A program made the position numbers and the translations under genes. This document shows, piece by piece, positions 18,390 to 29,174 of a stretch of DNA of 64,000 bases (position 1 is the stretch's first letter; each line of letters begins with the position of its first letter). Below the pieces are notes generated by a model. It worked only from the letters and a program-made list of their open reading frames with translations, did no database searches and was not told the DNA's origin. The stretch comes from Coxiella endosymbiont of Amblyomma sculptum (GTDB lineage: Bacteria; Pseudomonadota; Gammaproteobacteria; Coxiellales; Coxiellaceae), in assembly GCF_009883795.1 (NCBI RefSeq), contig NZ_CP033868.1, forward strand, positions 555,501-619,500. The letters run 5' to 3'.

Positions 18390-18431
18390 TTTCCCTGATC
18401 CAGAAAAATCTAAATACCATCATATCAATAT

Positions 18432-20279
18432 ATGAGAGAAGAACGAATGTCTTTCAGCAACATCCGATTCGAAACACAATTATTTAAAAGTCGCAGTTTT
18501 AGTATGTTTTTTTTCACACTATTTTTTATTTTTATTTTGACAGGACGATTGCTTTATCTGCAAGTTAAAAATCATCGTTTTTACTCTTCCTTGGCTGAGC
18601 GAAATTTATTAAATATTGTTCCTGTACATCCTAATCGAGGTTTAATCTTTGATCGAAATGGAATACCCTTAGCAAAGGAAATCCCAACTTATACACTAGT
18701 CATTACTCCCAAAGATTCCAAAAATTTAAACGAAACTCTAAAAAAATTGACAAATATCGTTCCGATCTCCGATAAGGAATTAAAGAAATTTCATTGTACG
18801 CTGTATCGATACCGTACTCATCAACCAATCCCTATAAAATACAAATTGACCGAAAAAGAAATTGCGCGTTTCTACGTCAACAGTTATCGATTTCCTACAG
18901 TACATCTCAAAATACATATGATTCGTTATTATCCGTTTTCCGATATTGCCAGTAATGTTCTAGGTTATGTAGGAAAAATCAATCCTAGCGAATTACAGAA
19001 AGTCAATGCGGAAGATTATGCCTCTGACGATATAATCGGAAAAACTGGCGTTGAAAAATACTACGAAAAACAACTACACGGAAAAATGGGTTTTGAAAAG
19101 ATTGAAATTAATGCAAACAATAGAATTGTACATATTTTGAAGAAAATTCCTCCAATACCTGGAAACAATATCTATTTGACCATTGACAGCGCATTACAAA
19201 GCGAAGCCAAGAAAATTCTAGGAAGAGAAAGTGGGGCTGTTGTCATTATGCAACCTAATACAGGACAAATTTTAGCTCTCGTTACCAACCCGAGCTTTAA
19301 CGACAATCTTTTTGTACTAGGACTGAATCGAAGAGAATACCGAAAATTTTCGTGTGCGCCCCAACGTCTTTTATACAATCGAGCAATTCAAGGACAATTT
19401 GCTCCTGGTTCTACTGTTAAACCATTTCTAGCGTTAATGGGCTTAGACGAAGGAGTTATAACTTCACAATATCAAATCCACGATTTCGGTTGGTTCCAAT
19501 TACCAAATACCCATCATATTTACCACGATTGGAGTCCAGAAGGACATGGATGGGTCGATATAAGGAAAGCCATTGCGGTTTCCTGTGATGTTTACTTTTA
19601 CCATCTGGCAGCAATCCTGGGTATTGATCGAATTGATAATGTTTTACATCGTTTTGGGTTTGGAAATTTAACAGGAATTGATTTACCCGGAGAAGTTTCT
19701 GGTCTTGTGCCTTCCCCAAATTGGAAGAAAAAATCCAAAGGATACCCTTGGTATACGGGAGATACTGTAGAAACAGGTATCGGGCAAGGATTTTTTCTTG
19801 TTACGCCTTTGCAATTGGCTCAGGCTGTTAGTATTGTAGCTGAACGAGGTCTCAGGTACCGTCCGTCGTTGCTATTGAAAATCGTTACACCAAATGGTGA
19901 TTCACGAGTCCAACTGCCTATCGTGAAATCTCCGGTAGTATTAAAAAATCCTTACAACTGGAATATAGTAATTCGTGGTATGCAGGACGTAATTGACACT
20001 TCTTGGGGAAGTGCGCAATTTTTTGAAAAACATCTGGGATTTTCTGTCGCAGCCAAAACTGGCACCGCTCAAATCTACGGTCGGCAACGTGATGAAGATA
20101 AAATCCGAAAAAGCATTCCTAAACCACTGCGCAATAATCATCTTTTTATCGCTTTTGCTCCTGTAAAAGAGCATCCGCGGATCGCTATGGCGATAGTTGT
20201 TGAGCACAGCGCCTTAGCCGATAAAATGACAGGGGAAATTATGAAATATTACTTTGCGCACTATTCTCACAACAAATGA
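18432..20279 (+). CDS. mrdA: Penicillin-binding protein 2 (elongation transpeptidase)
   Basis: Peptidoglycan DD-transpeptidase of the rod-shape elongation complex, working with RodA. 615 residues: one N-terminal membrane anchor (MFFFTLFFIFILTGRLLYL), a dimerisation/pedestal domain with RGLIFDRNGIPLA, then the transpeptidase domain with SxxK (APGSTVKP), SCD in AVSCDVYFYH, and KTG (AAKTGTAQ). All catalytic motifs are intact. Start ATG 18432; ATG 18447 is an in-frame alternative. It overlaps mrdB by four bases. Keeping mrdA, mrdB, mltB and mltG means a wall is still built and lateral growth is likely. Confidence 0.97.
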   Translation: MREERMSFSNIRFETQLFKSRSFSMFFFTLFFIFILTGRLLYLQVKNHRFYSSLAERNLLNIVPVHPNRGLIFDRNGIPLAKEIPTYTLVITPKDSKNLNETLKKLTNIVPISDKELKKFHCTLYRYRTHQPIPIKYKLTEKEIARFYVNSYRFPTVHLKIHMIRYYPFSDIASNVLGYVGKINPSELQKVNAEDYASDDIIGKTGVEKYYEKQLHGKMGFEKIEINANNRIVHILKKIPPIPGNNIYLTIDSALQSEAKKILGRESGAVVIMQPNTGQILALVTNPSFNDNLFVLGLNRREYRKFSCAPQRLLYNRAIQGQFAPGSTVKPFLALMGLDEGVITSQYQIHDFGWFQLPNTHHIYHDWSPEGHGWVDIRKAIAVSCDVYFYHLAAILGIDRIDNVLHRFGFGNLTGIDLPGEVSGLVPSPNWKKKSKGYPWYTGDTVETGIGQGFFLVTPLQLAQAVSIVAERGLRYRPSLLLKIVTPNGDSRVQLPIVKSPVVLKNPYNWNIVIRGMQDVIDTSWGSAQFFEKHLGFSVAAKTGTAQIYGRQRDEDKIRKSIPKPLRNNHLFIAFAPVKEHPRIAMAIVVEHSALADKMTGEIMKYYFAHYSHNK

Positions 20280-21406
20280 AAAAATTTCTTGTATCCAACA
20301 TGATAAGATACAACAGACAACCAATTATTCGATCGAATTGGCAATCGTTACATATTGATCTTTGGTTAACAGTTTGGGTATTGGTTCTTGTTGTATTCGG
20401 TTTTTTGATTCTGTTCAGTGCTAGCAATCAAAATATGGGTGTTATGATTAAGCAGTTAATTTGGTTATTGATTGGTTTTGTAACAATGCTTGTTTTTTCT
20501 AATATCCCTCCGCGATTTTACTACCAATGGACTCCTACGGTATTTATTTTTGGGATATTTTTATTGGTTTTTGTGTTAATCTTTGGAGACGCTGGTAGAG
20601 GAGCGCGGCGTTGGTTTGATTTAGGATTTTTTCATTTTCAGCCTTCTGAAATTATGAAACTTTCTACACCTATGATGCTCGCTTACTATCTCAGCAATAA
20701 AAAATTGCCTCTTCAAGTAAAACCACTGTTTCTCTCTCTGATCTTGTTAGTATCTCCCGCTATTCTAATTGCAAAACAACCTGATTTGGGAACAGCTGTA
20801 ATTATAGGAATCTCAGGTCTATGCGTATTACTGCTAGCGGGAATGAGTTGGAGATTAATTGCTGTCTCTCTCTTTTTGATCGTACTGGGTACGCCTGTAT
20901 TTTGGAGATTTATGCATACTTATCAAAAAAATCGGGTTTTAACTTTCCTCAATCCGGAACGAGATCCGCTAAAGGAAGGGTATCATATTATCCAGTCAAA
21001 GATAGCTCTTGGTTCTGGAGGTTTATTTGGAAAAGGATGGTTGCACGGAACACAATCGCATTTTCAATTCCTACCTGTTCACACAACTGATTTTATTTTT
21101 TCGGTAAATGGCGAGGAATTTGGTTTTTTCGGTTGTATTATCTTACTTCTCCTATTTGTAGTTGTTTTTTCTCGGTGTTTTCTATACATAAGCAGAAAAG
21201 CCCAAGATACCTATAGTCGCTTACTAAGCGGAAGCTTAAGTTTAACATTCATCTTGTCGACCCTAATTAACATAGGGATGGTTGTTGGTATTTTGCCCGT
21301 CGTAGGTGTACCTTTGCCGCTCATCAGCTACGGAGGAAGTTCTATTGTTACTACAATGGCTGGATTCGGTATAATTATGTCAATACATACGCATAGGAAA
21401 CTTTAA
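20276..21406 (+). CDS. mrdB: Rod-shape glycosyltransferase RodA
   Basis: SEDS-family peptidoglycan polymerase, partner of PBP2. 376 residues with about ten membrane segments. SEDS marks include WFDLGFFHFQPSEIMKL, the KQPDLGTAVI loop, the long periplasmic loop with the catalytic-type acidic region (NPERDPLKEGYH), and GVPLPLISYGGSS near the C-terminus. The ATG shares ATGA with the mrdA stop, giving coupled translation and 1:1 expression. mltB starts two bases after its stop. The N-terminal 30 residues are cytosolic and slightly longer than in E. coli. Confidence 0.97.
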   Translation: MKKFLVSNMIRYNRQPIIRSNWQSLHIDLWLTVWVLVLVVFGFLILFSASNQNMGVMIKQLIWLLIGFVTMLVFSNIPPRFYYQWTPTVFIFGIFLLVFVLIFGDAGRGARRWFDLGFFHFQPSEIMKLSTPMMLAYYLSNKKLPLQVKPLFLSLILLVSPAILIAKQPDLGTAVIIGISGLCVLLLAGMSWRLIAVSLFLIVLGTPVFWRFMHTYQKNRVLTFLNPERDPLKEGYHIIQSKIALGSGGLFGKGWLHGTQSHFQFLPVHTTDFIFSVNGEEFGFFGCIILLLLFVVVFSRCFLYISRKAQDTYSRLLSGSLSLTFILSTLINIGMVVGILPVVGVPLPLISYGGSSIVTTMAGFGIIMSIHTHRKL

Positions 21407-21408
21407 TA

Positions 21409-22464
21409 TTGTTCTTAGTTCTAAGAAGGTTCCAGAAAATATTATCGTATGCTTTGATTCTGTGCAGTACGGTAGCCACCGCCAGATCCGAACCTACTGA
21501 TGATGGTTTATTACTACTCCCAAAAGCACGTGTATTCGTTGAATATATGGTGAAACACTATCGATTTAAACGTAAGAAACTTGTCAGCATTCTATCTCAT
21601 GCCAGATATAATCGAGAAGTCATGTATAACATTACCCATCCGTACGAAAAAAGACCGTGGAATTTTTATCGAGATTGTTTTCTGACAAAAACACGCATTC
21701 GGAACGGTGTTGATTATTGGAAATCTCATCGGAGAGTTTTAGAACGTGCTTATCGTATATACGGAATTCCGCCTGAGATTGTAGTGGCTATTATCGGAAT
21801 CGAGACCAATTATGGACGATGCACAGGAAACTATTCCGCTTTAGACACTCTTTCTACATTAGCCTTCTGTTACAAATCTCGTGCTAGATTTTTTTTATTC
21901 GAACTTATTCAATTCTTTTTGCTTACCAAAGAACAAAAATTGCCAATTTTGTTGATACACAGTTCCTACGCAGGAGCTATTGGCATTTCGCAATTTATGC
22001 CTAGTACCTATCGGCATTTCGCCGTGAATTCTTCCAAAAAAGAACATATCAATCTCATAAAAAGCAACGACGACGCTATTATTAGTGTTGCTAATTTTCT
22101 AAGATTTCATGGTTGGAAGAAGGAATATCCTGTCGCGTACTCCTTTTCTACTTCTCAGGGTTTTTTACGGTTCATTTCAGAAATGAAAAGAGAAGAAAAA
22201 GCAAAAAAATCCAGAATCGTTCTCTGTGTGAACAACAGCGGTACAATGTCCTTGTTTCCGATTCCTGCTGTCTACTCTTTTCCTCATACAACAGAGGAAC
22301 TACTTACATTGTTTCGGCGCAATAATTGTAGGAATTTTTGGATCGTTTTTCCAAATTTTTTCGTTATCATGCAATACAATCCTCATAAAATGTACGCCAT
22401 GGTCGTTTACCAACTGAGTCGAATGATTCACGAAATATACACAACAAATCGACAAAGAACTTGA
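21409..22464 (+). CDS. mltB: Lytic murein transglycosylase B
   Basis: Cleaves peptidoglycan glycan strands to 1,6-anhydro products in the periplasm. 351 residues of the SLT_2 family with the catalytic glutamate in IIGIETNYGR and the following ALDTLSTLAF, plus GAIGISQFMPSTYRHFAV. The signal sequence (RRFQK, hydrophobic ILSYALILCSTV, then ATARS) has a cysteine after L-I-L, a poor lipobox, but a fair signal-peptidase I site at ATA, so the protein may be soluble rather than a lipoprotein. It starts with TTG two bases after the mrdB stop. rlpA and dacA, common neighbours, are absent. Confidence 0.92.
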   Translation: MFLVLRRFQKILSYALILCSTVATARSEPTDDGLLLLPKARVFVEYMVKHYRFKRKKLVSILSHARYNREVMYNITHPYEKRPWNFYRDCFLTKTRIRNGVDYWKSHRRVLERAYRIYGIPPEIVVAIIGIETNYGRCTGNYSALDTLSTLAFCYKSRARFFLFELIQFFLLTKEQKLPILLIHSSYAGAIGISQFMPSTYRHFAVNSSKKEHINLIKSNDDAIISVANFLRFHGWKKEYPVAYSFSTSQGFLRFISEMKREEKAKKSRIVLCVNNSGTMSLFPIPAVYSFPHTTEELLTLFRRNNCRNFWIVFPNFFVIMQYNPHKMYAMVVYQLSRMIHEIYTTNRQRT

Positions 22465-22471
22465 TTGTCCC

Positions 22472-22497
22472 GAAAAAACTTTTGAGTAAGTTTTTTC
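22472..22497. terminator. Bidirectional hairpin terminator between mltB and htpX
   Basis: Perfect inverted repeat: GAAAAAACTT, six-base loop TTGAGT, AAGTTTTTTC. The A- and T-rich arms give a U-tract in either direction. It begins 8 bases after the mltB stop, and htpX converges from the other side. Confidence 0.6.
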
Positions 22498-22558
22498 TAG
22501 ATGAAACACTTTTTTCGCTCGATTGATATTCTCTTCTCAATCACCTCAATCACTCTCT

Positions 22559-23608
22559 TTATCGCTCTTTGATGATTTTATATCCGATAGCTGCCAAACG
22601 TTTTACAATTGGAGGATGGGTAGAAAAGAGATTGTTTAATGAATTTCTAATTTCGATACCTGCTTTGATTGGATCGAAGATATAAGCCGCTTGACGAACT
22701 CCTTCATGAGGAGTTTGTCTGTATTGAAACGAGTATTTTTCCTTGTTTTGTATGTGATCATCTTGGATTTTTAACAACGCCAGAGCCAAAGGTTCGTTGT
22801 CTCGTATTAAACCTACAGAACCCGCATCAGCCATATATTCTCGAGTCCGGCTCAAATAAAGCATTAGAAGTATTGTGGCTAAAGGCAATAGATAACGTAA
22901 CACCAGTATAAAAGGAAACAACTGATTTCGAGCTTCGTTGTCTCGAGAACGTCCTCCGAAAATAGCGCCGAAAAAAAGAATATCGACAAATATTAGAAGA
23001 ATGTTAACAAGAACAGAAGCTATTAGAGTGAGGCGTATATCCGTGTGTCGGATATGACTAATTTCGTGTGCTATAACGGCTTCTAGTTCATCACGATTCA
23101 ACTTCATTAACAGTCCGTGGGTGACTGCAATCATTGCGGATCCCTCCCCAAAACCACTAGCGAACGCGTTCATGTAATCCGCATCTATTACGTAAACCTT
23201 AGGCATAAACTGAAGAGTTGCTGCGATCCTTAGTTCCTCCACCACATTGTAGAGCATCGCTTCTCGAAAAGTTTTAGTTTCATCTAGAGTAATTTCTCTA
23301 TAATTAGTGCCAAGAAGCATCAATCTATGATGAAAAATAAAAGTTGTACATAAAGAACACACCGCAATCAATCCCGTAACGAATGCTGCGATCGGAAATA
23401 TCTTTAAAGTAATCAACGCTGTAAAAATCTGAAACAGAGTAGCCATAGGAAAACGTTCTGCGTAAATGTACAAGTCGACGAGCAACCCTATCGAAAGATA
23501 TATCAATACAAAAGTGGTAATAACTAATACAGTCCTCCTTCGATTTCGTTTCAAAGAACCTCTCCAATCAAACGCAGTCGACTCAAAATCGTTGATGTAG
23601 TTTCTCAT
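22559..23608 (-). CDS. htpX: M48 family zinc metalloprotease HtpX
   Basis: Inner-membrane protease thought to degrade damaged membrane proteins. 349 residues with two N-terminal membrane segments (about 28-50 and 72-95), the zinc site HEISH in AVIAHEISHIRHTD, the third ligand region REYMADAGSVGL, two further hydrophobic segments after the active site, and the C-terminal STHPPIVKRLAAIG motif. Longer than E. coli HtpX (293). It follows lemA by 54 bases on the same strand; the lemA-htpX pair recurs in many bacteria, which suggests joint function. Confidence 0.93.
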   Translation of the reverse strand: MRNYINDFESTAFDWRGSLKRNRRRTVLVITTFVLIYLSIGLLVDLYIYAERFPMATLFQIFTALITLKIFPIAAFVTGLIAVCSLCTTFIFHHRLMLLGTNYREITLDETKTFREAMLYNVVEELRIAATLQFMPKVYVIDADYMNAFASGFGEGSAMIAVTHGLLMKLNRDELEAVIAHEISHIRHTDIRLTLIASVLVNILLIFVDILFFGAIFGGRSRDNEARNQLFPFILVLRYLLPLATILLMLYLSRTREYMADAGSVGLIRDNEPLALALLKIQDDHIQNKEKYSFQYRQTPHEGVRQAAYIFDPIKAGIEIRNSLNNLFSTHPPIVKRLAAIGYKIIKER

Positions 23609-23662
23609 AACGAAACCTCCAATAATTCCAATAATTCTTTGGAGAAAGTAAATAAGAAGAAT

Positions 23663-24241
23663 TTACAATCGTACTTTGTAGCTTTCCTGTTCCTGAATTT
23701 TTTCGGAAGACAGTTCCCAATAAGGAAAATAAACATCCAACTTTCCAGGAAACGTTCGAACAATCATTGAAGGAAAAGCCATTTTTTTCTTAACGTTGTA
23801 ACGTTCGACACTATCGTTATAAGCCTGCTTTGCATAAGCTAACTTATTCTCTGTACTAACGATCGTTTCCTGCAGCTGCATTGCATTTTGATTTGCTTTG
23901 AGTTCAGGGTATTGTTCAAATACTATGCGCAGTCCGCTGAAAATCATCGATATTTTATTTTCCGCTTTCATGCGGGCGCTGCTATCTCCTTCTTGCTTTG
24001 CTGTCTGGGCTTGATTACGCAATGCTACTACATCTTTTAAAGTAGAGCGCTCATAATCCATATATTTCTTGACGACTTCGACTAGGGATTCAAATACTTT
24101 GAATCGGCGATCTAACTGAATGTCAATTTGTTTATTATTATTGCGGACTGCTTCTATTAGCAGAATTAAATTGTTGTACGCCGCTACAGCGTAGACACCC
24201 AAAAATACCAATAAGATAAGAATAACAACAAAAAACTTCAT
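23663..24241 (-). CDS. lemA: LemA family protein
   Basis: 192 residues: one N-terminal membrane helix (FFVVILILLVFLGVYAVAAY) followed by a long helical-bundle domain with the LemA marks AVRNNNKQIDIQLDRRFKVFESLVEVVKKY (here split over residues 33-62) and ALRNQAQ, then AYNDSVERYNVKKKMAFPS and a C-terminal FP...Y segment. The biochemical role is unknown. A strong ribosome site GAGGGGGT lies about 8 bases before ATG 24241. Co-directional with htpX, so probably one operon from the promoter at 24277-24306. Confidence 0.93.
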   Translation of the reverse strand: MKFFVVILILLVFLGVYAVAAYNNLILLIEAVRNNNKQIDIQLDRRFKVFESLVEVVKKYMDYERSTLKDVVALRNQAQTAKQEGDSSARMKAENKISMIFSGLRIVFEQYPELKANQNAMQLQETIVSTENKLAYAKQAYNDSVERYNVKKKMAFPSMIVRTFPGKLDVYFPYWELSSEKIQEQESYKVRL

Positions 24242-24276
24242 AGCCCTACCCCCTCTATCGCATGCTTCACTGTGGG

Positions 24277-24306
24277 ATTATAGCTTAGAGCTTAATCAAT
24301 ACGCAA
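24277..24306 (-). promoter_or_regulatory. Promoter for lemA-htpX
   Basis: Minus strand TTGCGT (24306-24301), 18-base spacer, perfect TATAAT (24282-24277). About 35 bases before the lemA start. Confidence 0.5.
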
Positions 24307-24345
24307 ATTTATATGATATTTAACAAGAAATAAAGATTAAAAAAT

Positions 24346-24354
24346 TGTTATAAT
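24346..24354 (+). promoter_or_regulatory. Extended -10 promoter for ligA
   Basis: TGTTATAAT, a full consensus extended -10, with no clear -35. Leader to the ligA start would be about 130 bases. Back to back with the lemA promoter. Confidence 0.5.
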
Positions 24355-24480
24355 GAAGAATAGTAAGTCTCTACGCTAATGATATCTTAAACGTTTCTAA
24401 ATGAGAAATTAAGAAACTTTTGCAAAAACTGAGTTGCACACTGAGGCATCAAATCGTTTGAAAAAACTATTCTTGGCTGA

Positions 24481-26526
<2,046 letters not shown>

Positions 26527-26555
26527 ATTATTGTTCTATTTTTCCGTTCTTGTAT

Positions 26556-28022
26556 TCATTTTATCATTTGCCGATCGTTTTCTGTCAGTCTCTTTAAAAG
26601 AGGAACCAAGATAAACATTCCAAAGGAAATAGAGACTGTAGTTAGACCAATTTTTGTAAAAAGATGATTGTAAATAGGTAATGATAAATACGGATCTGTA
26701 GAAATTTTAGCAGAAACACTGGCGATACTAGCTACTTTACCGGCGATGATACTTGCAACTGAAACACAGAGAAACCAAAGGCCCATAGTGAAACCCATAA
26801 ATCGTTGTGGCACATAGCGAGCGGCCAGAGATAATCCAAGAGCGCTTACTAAAAGCTCTCCGGTACTTTGTAGCCAATAAGACAGGACCAACCACATACC
26901 GGAAATTACTCCATGATGATTGTAAAGAGAACCCAATGGGAGAAATAAGAAAGCTAATCCGGCCATCAACGTTCCTAATGAGAACTTGGTCGGCAAGGAC
27001 AAATCTCGACCACATTTATGCCATTTCTGATAAAACCAAGCCATTATTGGACTCATTGTCATCACCCAAAATGAATTAAGCATTTGAAATTGAGCCGGTT
27101 GAATAGGAATGCCCAGAATTGAATGGCGAACGTTTCGCAAAGCAAATAGCGACAATGAAGTTGGCATTTGGAAGTATAGTACAAAAAAAACAATAGCCTG
27201 AGAAAACAGAATCATAAACAAAAACATTCCTTTACGTTCTTCTGGTGCTGACTTGGCAATTAGCATCAGGTAAATGGAGAGCAGTACGATAGTTCCACCA
27301 GAGAGAAGCCAAGAAACAATTTGATAGTGGTTAAGTAGAAAATTGCTCATAATAACCGATGTGACGATTCCTAATAAGACATATCCAAAATAATCCCATC
27401 GAAAAGGCGCTTGGTCCGGTTCAGATCCAATATCAAATATAGCTTTTCGCATGATAAAAAAATTTAAAATAGCGAGGATCATTCCGGCGCAACAAACGGA
27501 AAAAGCTACATGCCAACCAAAAAATCTATTTAAAATGGGTGTAAGATTCATTGAAATGGCCGCTCCCATATTAATAGCCATATAGTATAAAGTAAATCCA
27601 CTGTCTAAATTGTGAGGCGTTTCTTCGTACACTTTCGAGAGCAAGCTTGAAGGATTAGCTTTAAATAAGCCTACCCCAACTGCAATAAAGGCTAATGGCA
27701 GTGAAAAATGTCGACTAGAAATTTTCGGTAAAGATAATATTAGATAGCCTAACGACAATACTATTGCTCCTAGCAAAATCGTTCTCTTAGTGCCCAATAT
27801 TTTGTCGCCAATATACCCACCCAAACAAGGCAATAAAAAGACCAAGGCACTAAAAGCTGCAAACAAAAAATCAGCATGGCTGTCTTGATAACCCAATTTT
27901 TGCACCATATACAGGACCAATAGCGCCTGTACACCATAAAATCCAAATCGTTCCCAGATTTCTAGGAAAAAGATGAAGTAAAAAGGCTTGGGTTGAACGG
28001 CTAAAGATCTAATAATTGGCAC
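26556..28022 (-). CDS. POT-family proton-dependent oligopeptide transporter
   Basis: Inner-membrane di/tripeptide:proton symporter, about 488 residues and 12-14 membrane segments. The family signature ExxERFGFYG is present (LEIWERFGFYGVQALL), then LGGYIGDKILGTKRTILLGA and the second POT motif region FKANPSSLLSKVYEE with FTLYYMAINMGA. Closest to DtpA/DtpB-type carriers. Two GTG codons are possible starts; GTG 28022 has AGGAG five bases upstream, whereas GTG 28028 overlaps that site, so 28022 is preferred. Peptide import would supply amino acids and nitrogen to a host-bound cell. The promoter candidate lies 44-73 bases upstream. Confidence 0.9.
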   Translation of the reverse strand: MPIIRSLAVQPKPFYFIFFLEIWERFGFYGVQALLVLYMVQKLGYQDSHADFLFAAFSALVFLLPCLGGYIGDKILGTKRTILLGAIVLSLGYLILSLPKISSRHFSLPLAFIAVGVGLFKANPSSLLSKVYEETPHNLDSGFTLYYMAINMGAAISMNLTPILNRFFGWHVAFSVCCAGMILAILNFFIMRKAIFDIGSEPDQAPFRWDYFGYVLLGIVTSVIMSNFLLNHYQIVSWLLSGGTIVLLSIYLMLIAKSAPEERKGMFLFMILFSQAIVFFVLYFQMPTSLSLFALRNVRHSILGIPIQPAQFQMLNSFWVMTMSPIMAWFYQKWHKCGRDLSLPTKFSLGTLMAGLAFLFLPLGSLYNHHGVISGMWLVLSYWLQSTGELLVSALGLSLAARYVPQRFMGFTMGLWFLCVSVASIIAGKVASIASVSAKISTDPYLSLPIYNHLFTKIGLTTVSISFGMFILVPLLKRLTENDRQMIK

Positions 28023-28065
28023 AAACACTCCTCATGATGGGGCCCCTAGATTTCTACAACTAGAC

Positions 28066-28095
28066 TATATACGGATTTCCTAAAAAATCCAACAA
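28066..28095 (-). promoter_or_regulatory. Promoter for the POT transporter
   Basis: Minus strand TTGTTG (28095-28090), 18-base spacer, TATATA (28071-28066). A GGGGCCCC palindrome (28039-28046) lies between it and the start codon. The rest of the spacer to 28281 holds no gene. Confidence 0.4.
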
Positions 28096-28281
28096 GGAGT
28101 AGAGTGTCAGATTGCGTTTCGTAGTTTGACCGATTCGTATCTTTCAGCAAGTTTATATTAAGTGCATTTTATAAAAATCAGTTAAAATCAGGAAACTGAT
28201 AGCTGCTTTTGCCATAAAGTTATACTGAGTCAAAACAGAACAGATGAAAATTATTTGATAATCTTTTAACTAAAAATTTTC

Positions 28282-29013
28282 TTAGGCGGGAGTGATATTT
28301 GTGGTAGTAGCGACAATTGAAATCGAACTGGTAATTTTTTGTAGAGCTTCTCCGGGATTTAAAGATTGAACTATAGATCGACCAATAACTAGATAATCAC
28401 TGCCTGCTTTAATAGCGTCTTCTGGAGTCACAGTCCTCTTCTGATCGATTTTCTTTTCGAAAGACAATCGAATCCCCGGTGTCACTAGCAAAAATTCTTT
28501 ACCCTGTTGTTTTCGTAAAAGAGACACTTCGTTTGCTGAACATACTACTCCGTTGAGACCAGATTCCTTAGCAAGTTCCGCCATGCAAGACACTACAGAA
28601 GAGATATTATTATTGATTCCTAGCGATTTAAAATCCTCAGTATCCAAACTGGTCAAAATCGTAATGCCAACGACAAGAGGTTTTATCCTTACTGTATGCA
28701 ATATATCGATTACAGTCTCTAACATGATACGCCCTCCAAAAACGTGTACGTCTATCATCCAAACACCTAACAGAGCGGCATTACGACAGGAATCGGCAAC
28801 AATTTTTGGAATATCGTGGAACTTCAAGTCTAAAAAGATTTTATAATTCTTTTTCATTAATTCTTCTATAAAAGGAAACCCGTATCGTGTAAATAAAACA
28901 TTTCCGATCTTGAGATGACATAATTTGGGATCTAACTGTTGCACTTGTGTATAGGCTTCTTCACGAGTATTGGCGTCAATAGCTACAATAATTTTAGGTT
29001 CATTTTGTTTCAT
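28282..29013 (-). CDS. pyrF: Orotidine-5'-phosphate decarboxylase
   Basis: Last step of UMP synthesis. 243 residues of the type I family: IIVAIDANTREEA at the start, the catalytic DxKxxD site in IFLDLKFHDIPKIV, VHVFGG, and the phosphate-binding VTPGIR...DYLVIGRSI at the C-terminal end. I set the start at ATG 29013 (MKQNEPKIIV) since the in-frame upstream stretch to 29085 has no counterpart in the family. In related bacteria ihfB, lapA and lapB lie between rpsA and pyrF; here 161 bases of non-coding DNA remain. Confidence 0.95.
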   Translation of the reverse strand: MKQNEPKIIVAIDANTREEAYTQVQQLDPKLCHLKIGNVLFTRYGFPFIEELMKKNYKIFLDLKFHDIPKIVADSCRNAALLGVWMIDVHVFGGRIMLETVIDILHTVRIKPLVVGITILTSLDTEDFKSLGINNNISSVVSCMAELAKESGLNGVVCSANEVSLLRKQQGKEFLLVTPGIRLSFEKKIDQKRTVTPEDAIKAGSDYLVIGRSIVQSLNPGEALQKITSSISIVATTTNITPA

Positions 29014-29174
29014 ATCTGTTTCTGTTATTTCTTGTTCTATCTCTATTCTGTAATACCAATCTGAGCAGATTGTTGAACAGATCACAATTTTGGATCAAGA
29101 AATTACACACTTTACTGCAGACGGAAACAAGAAACCAATGTATTAAAAAATACAACATAGAAATGAGACAACGA

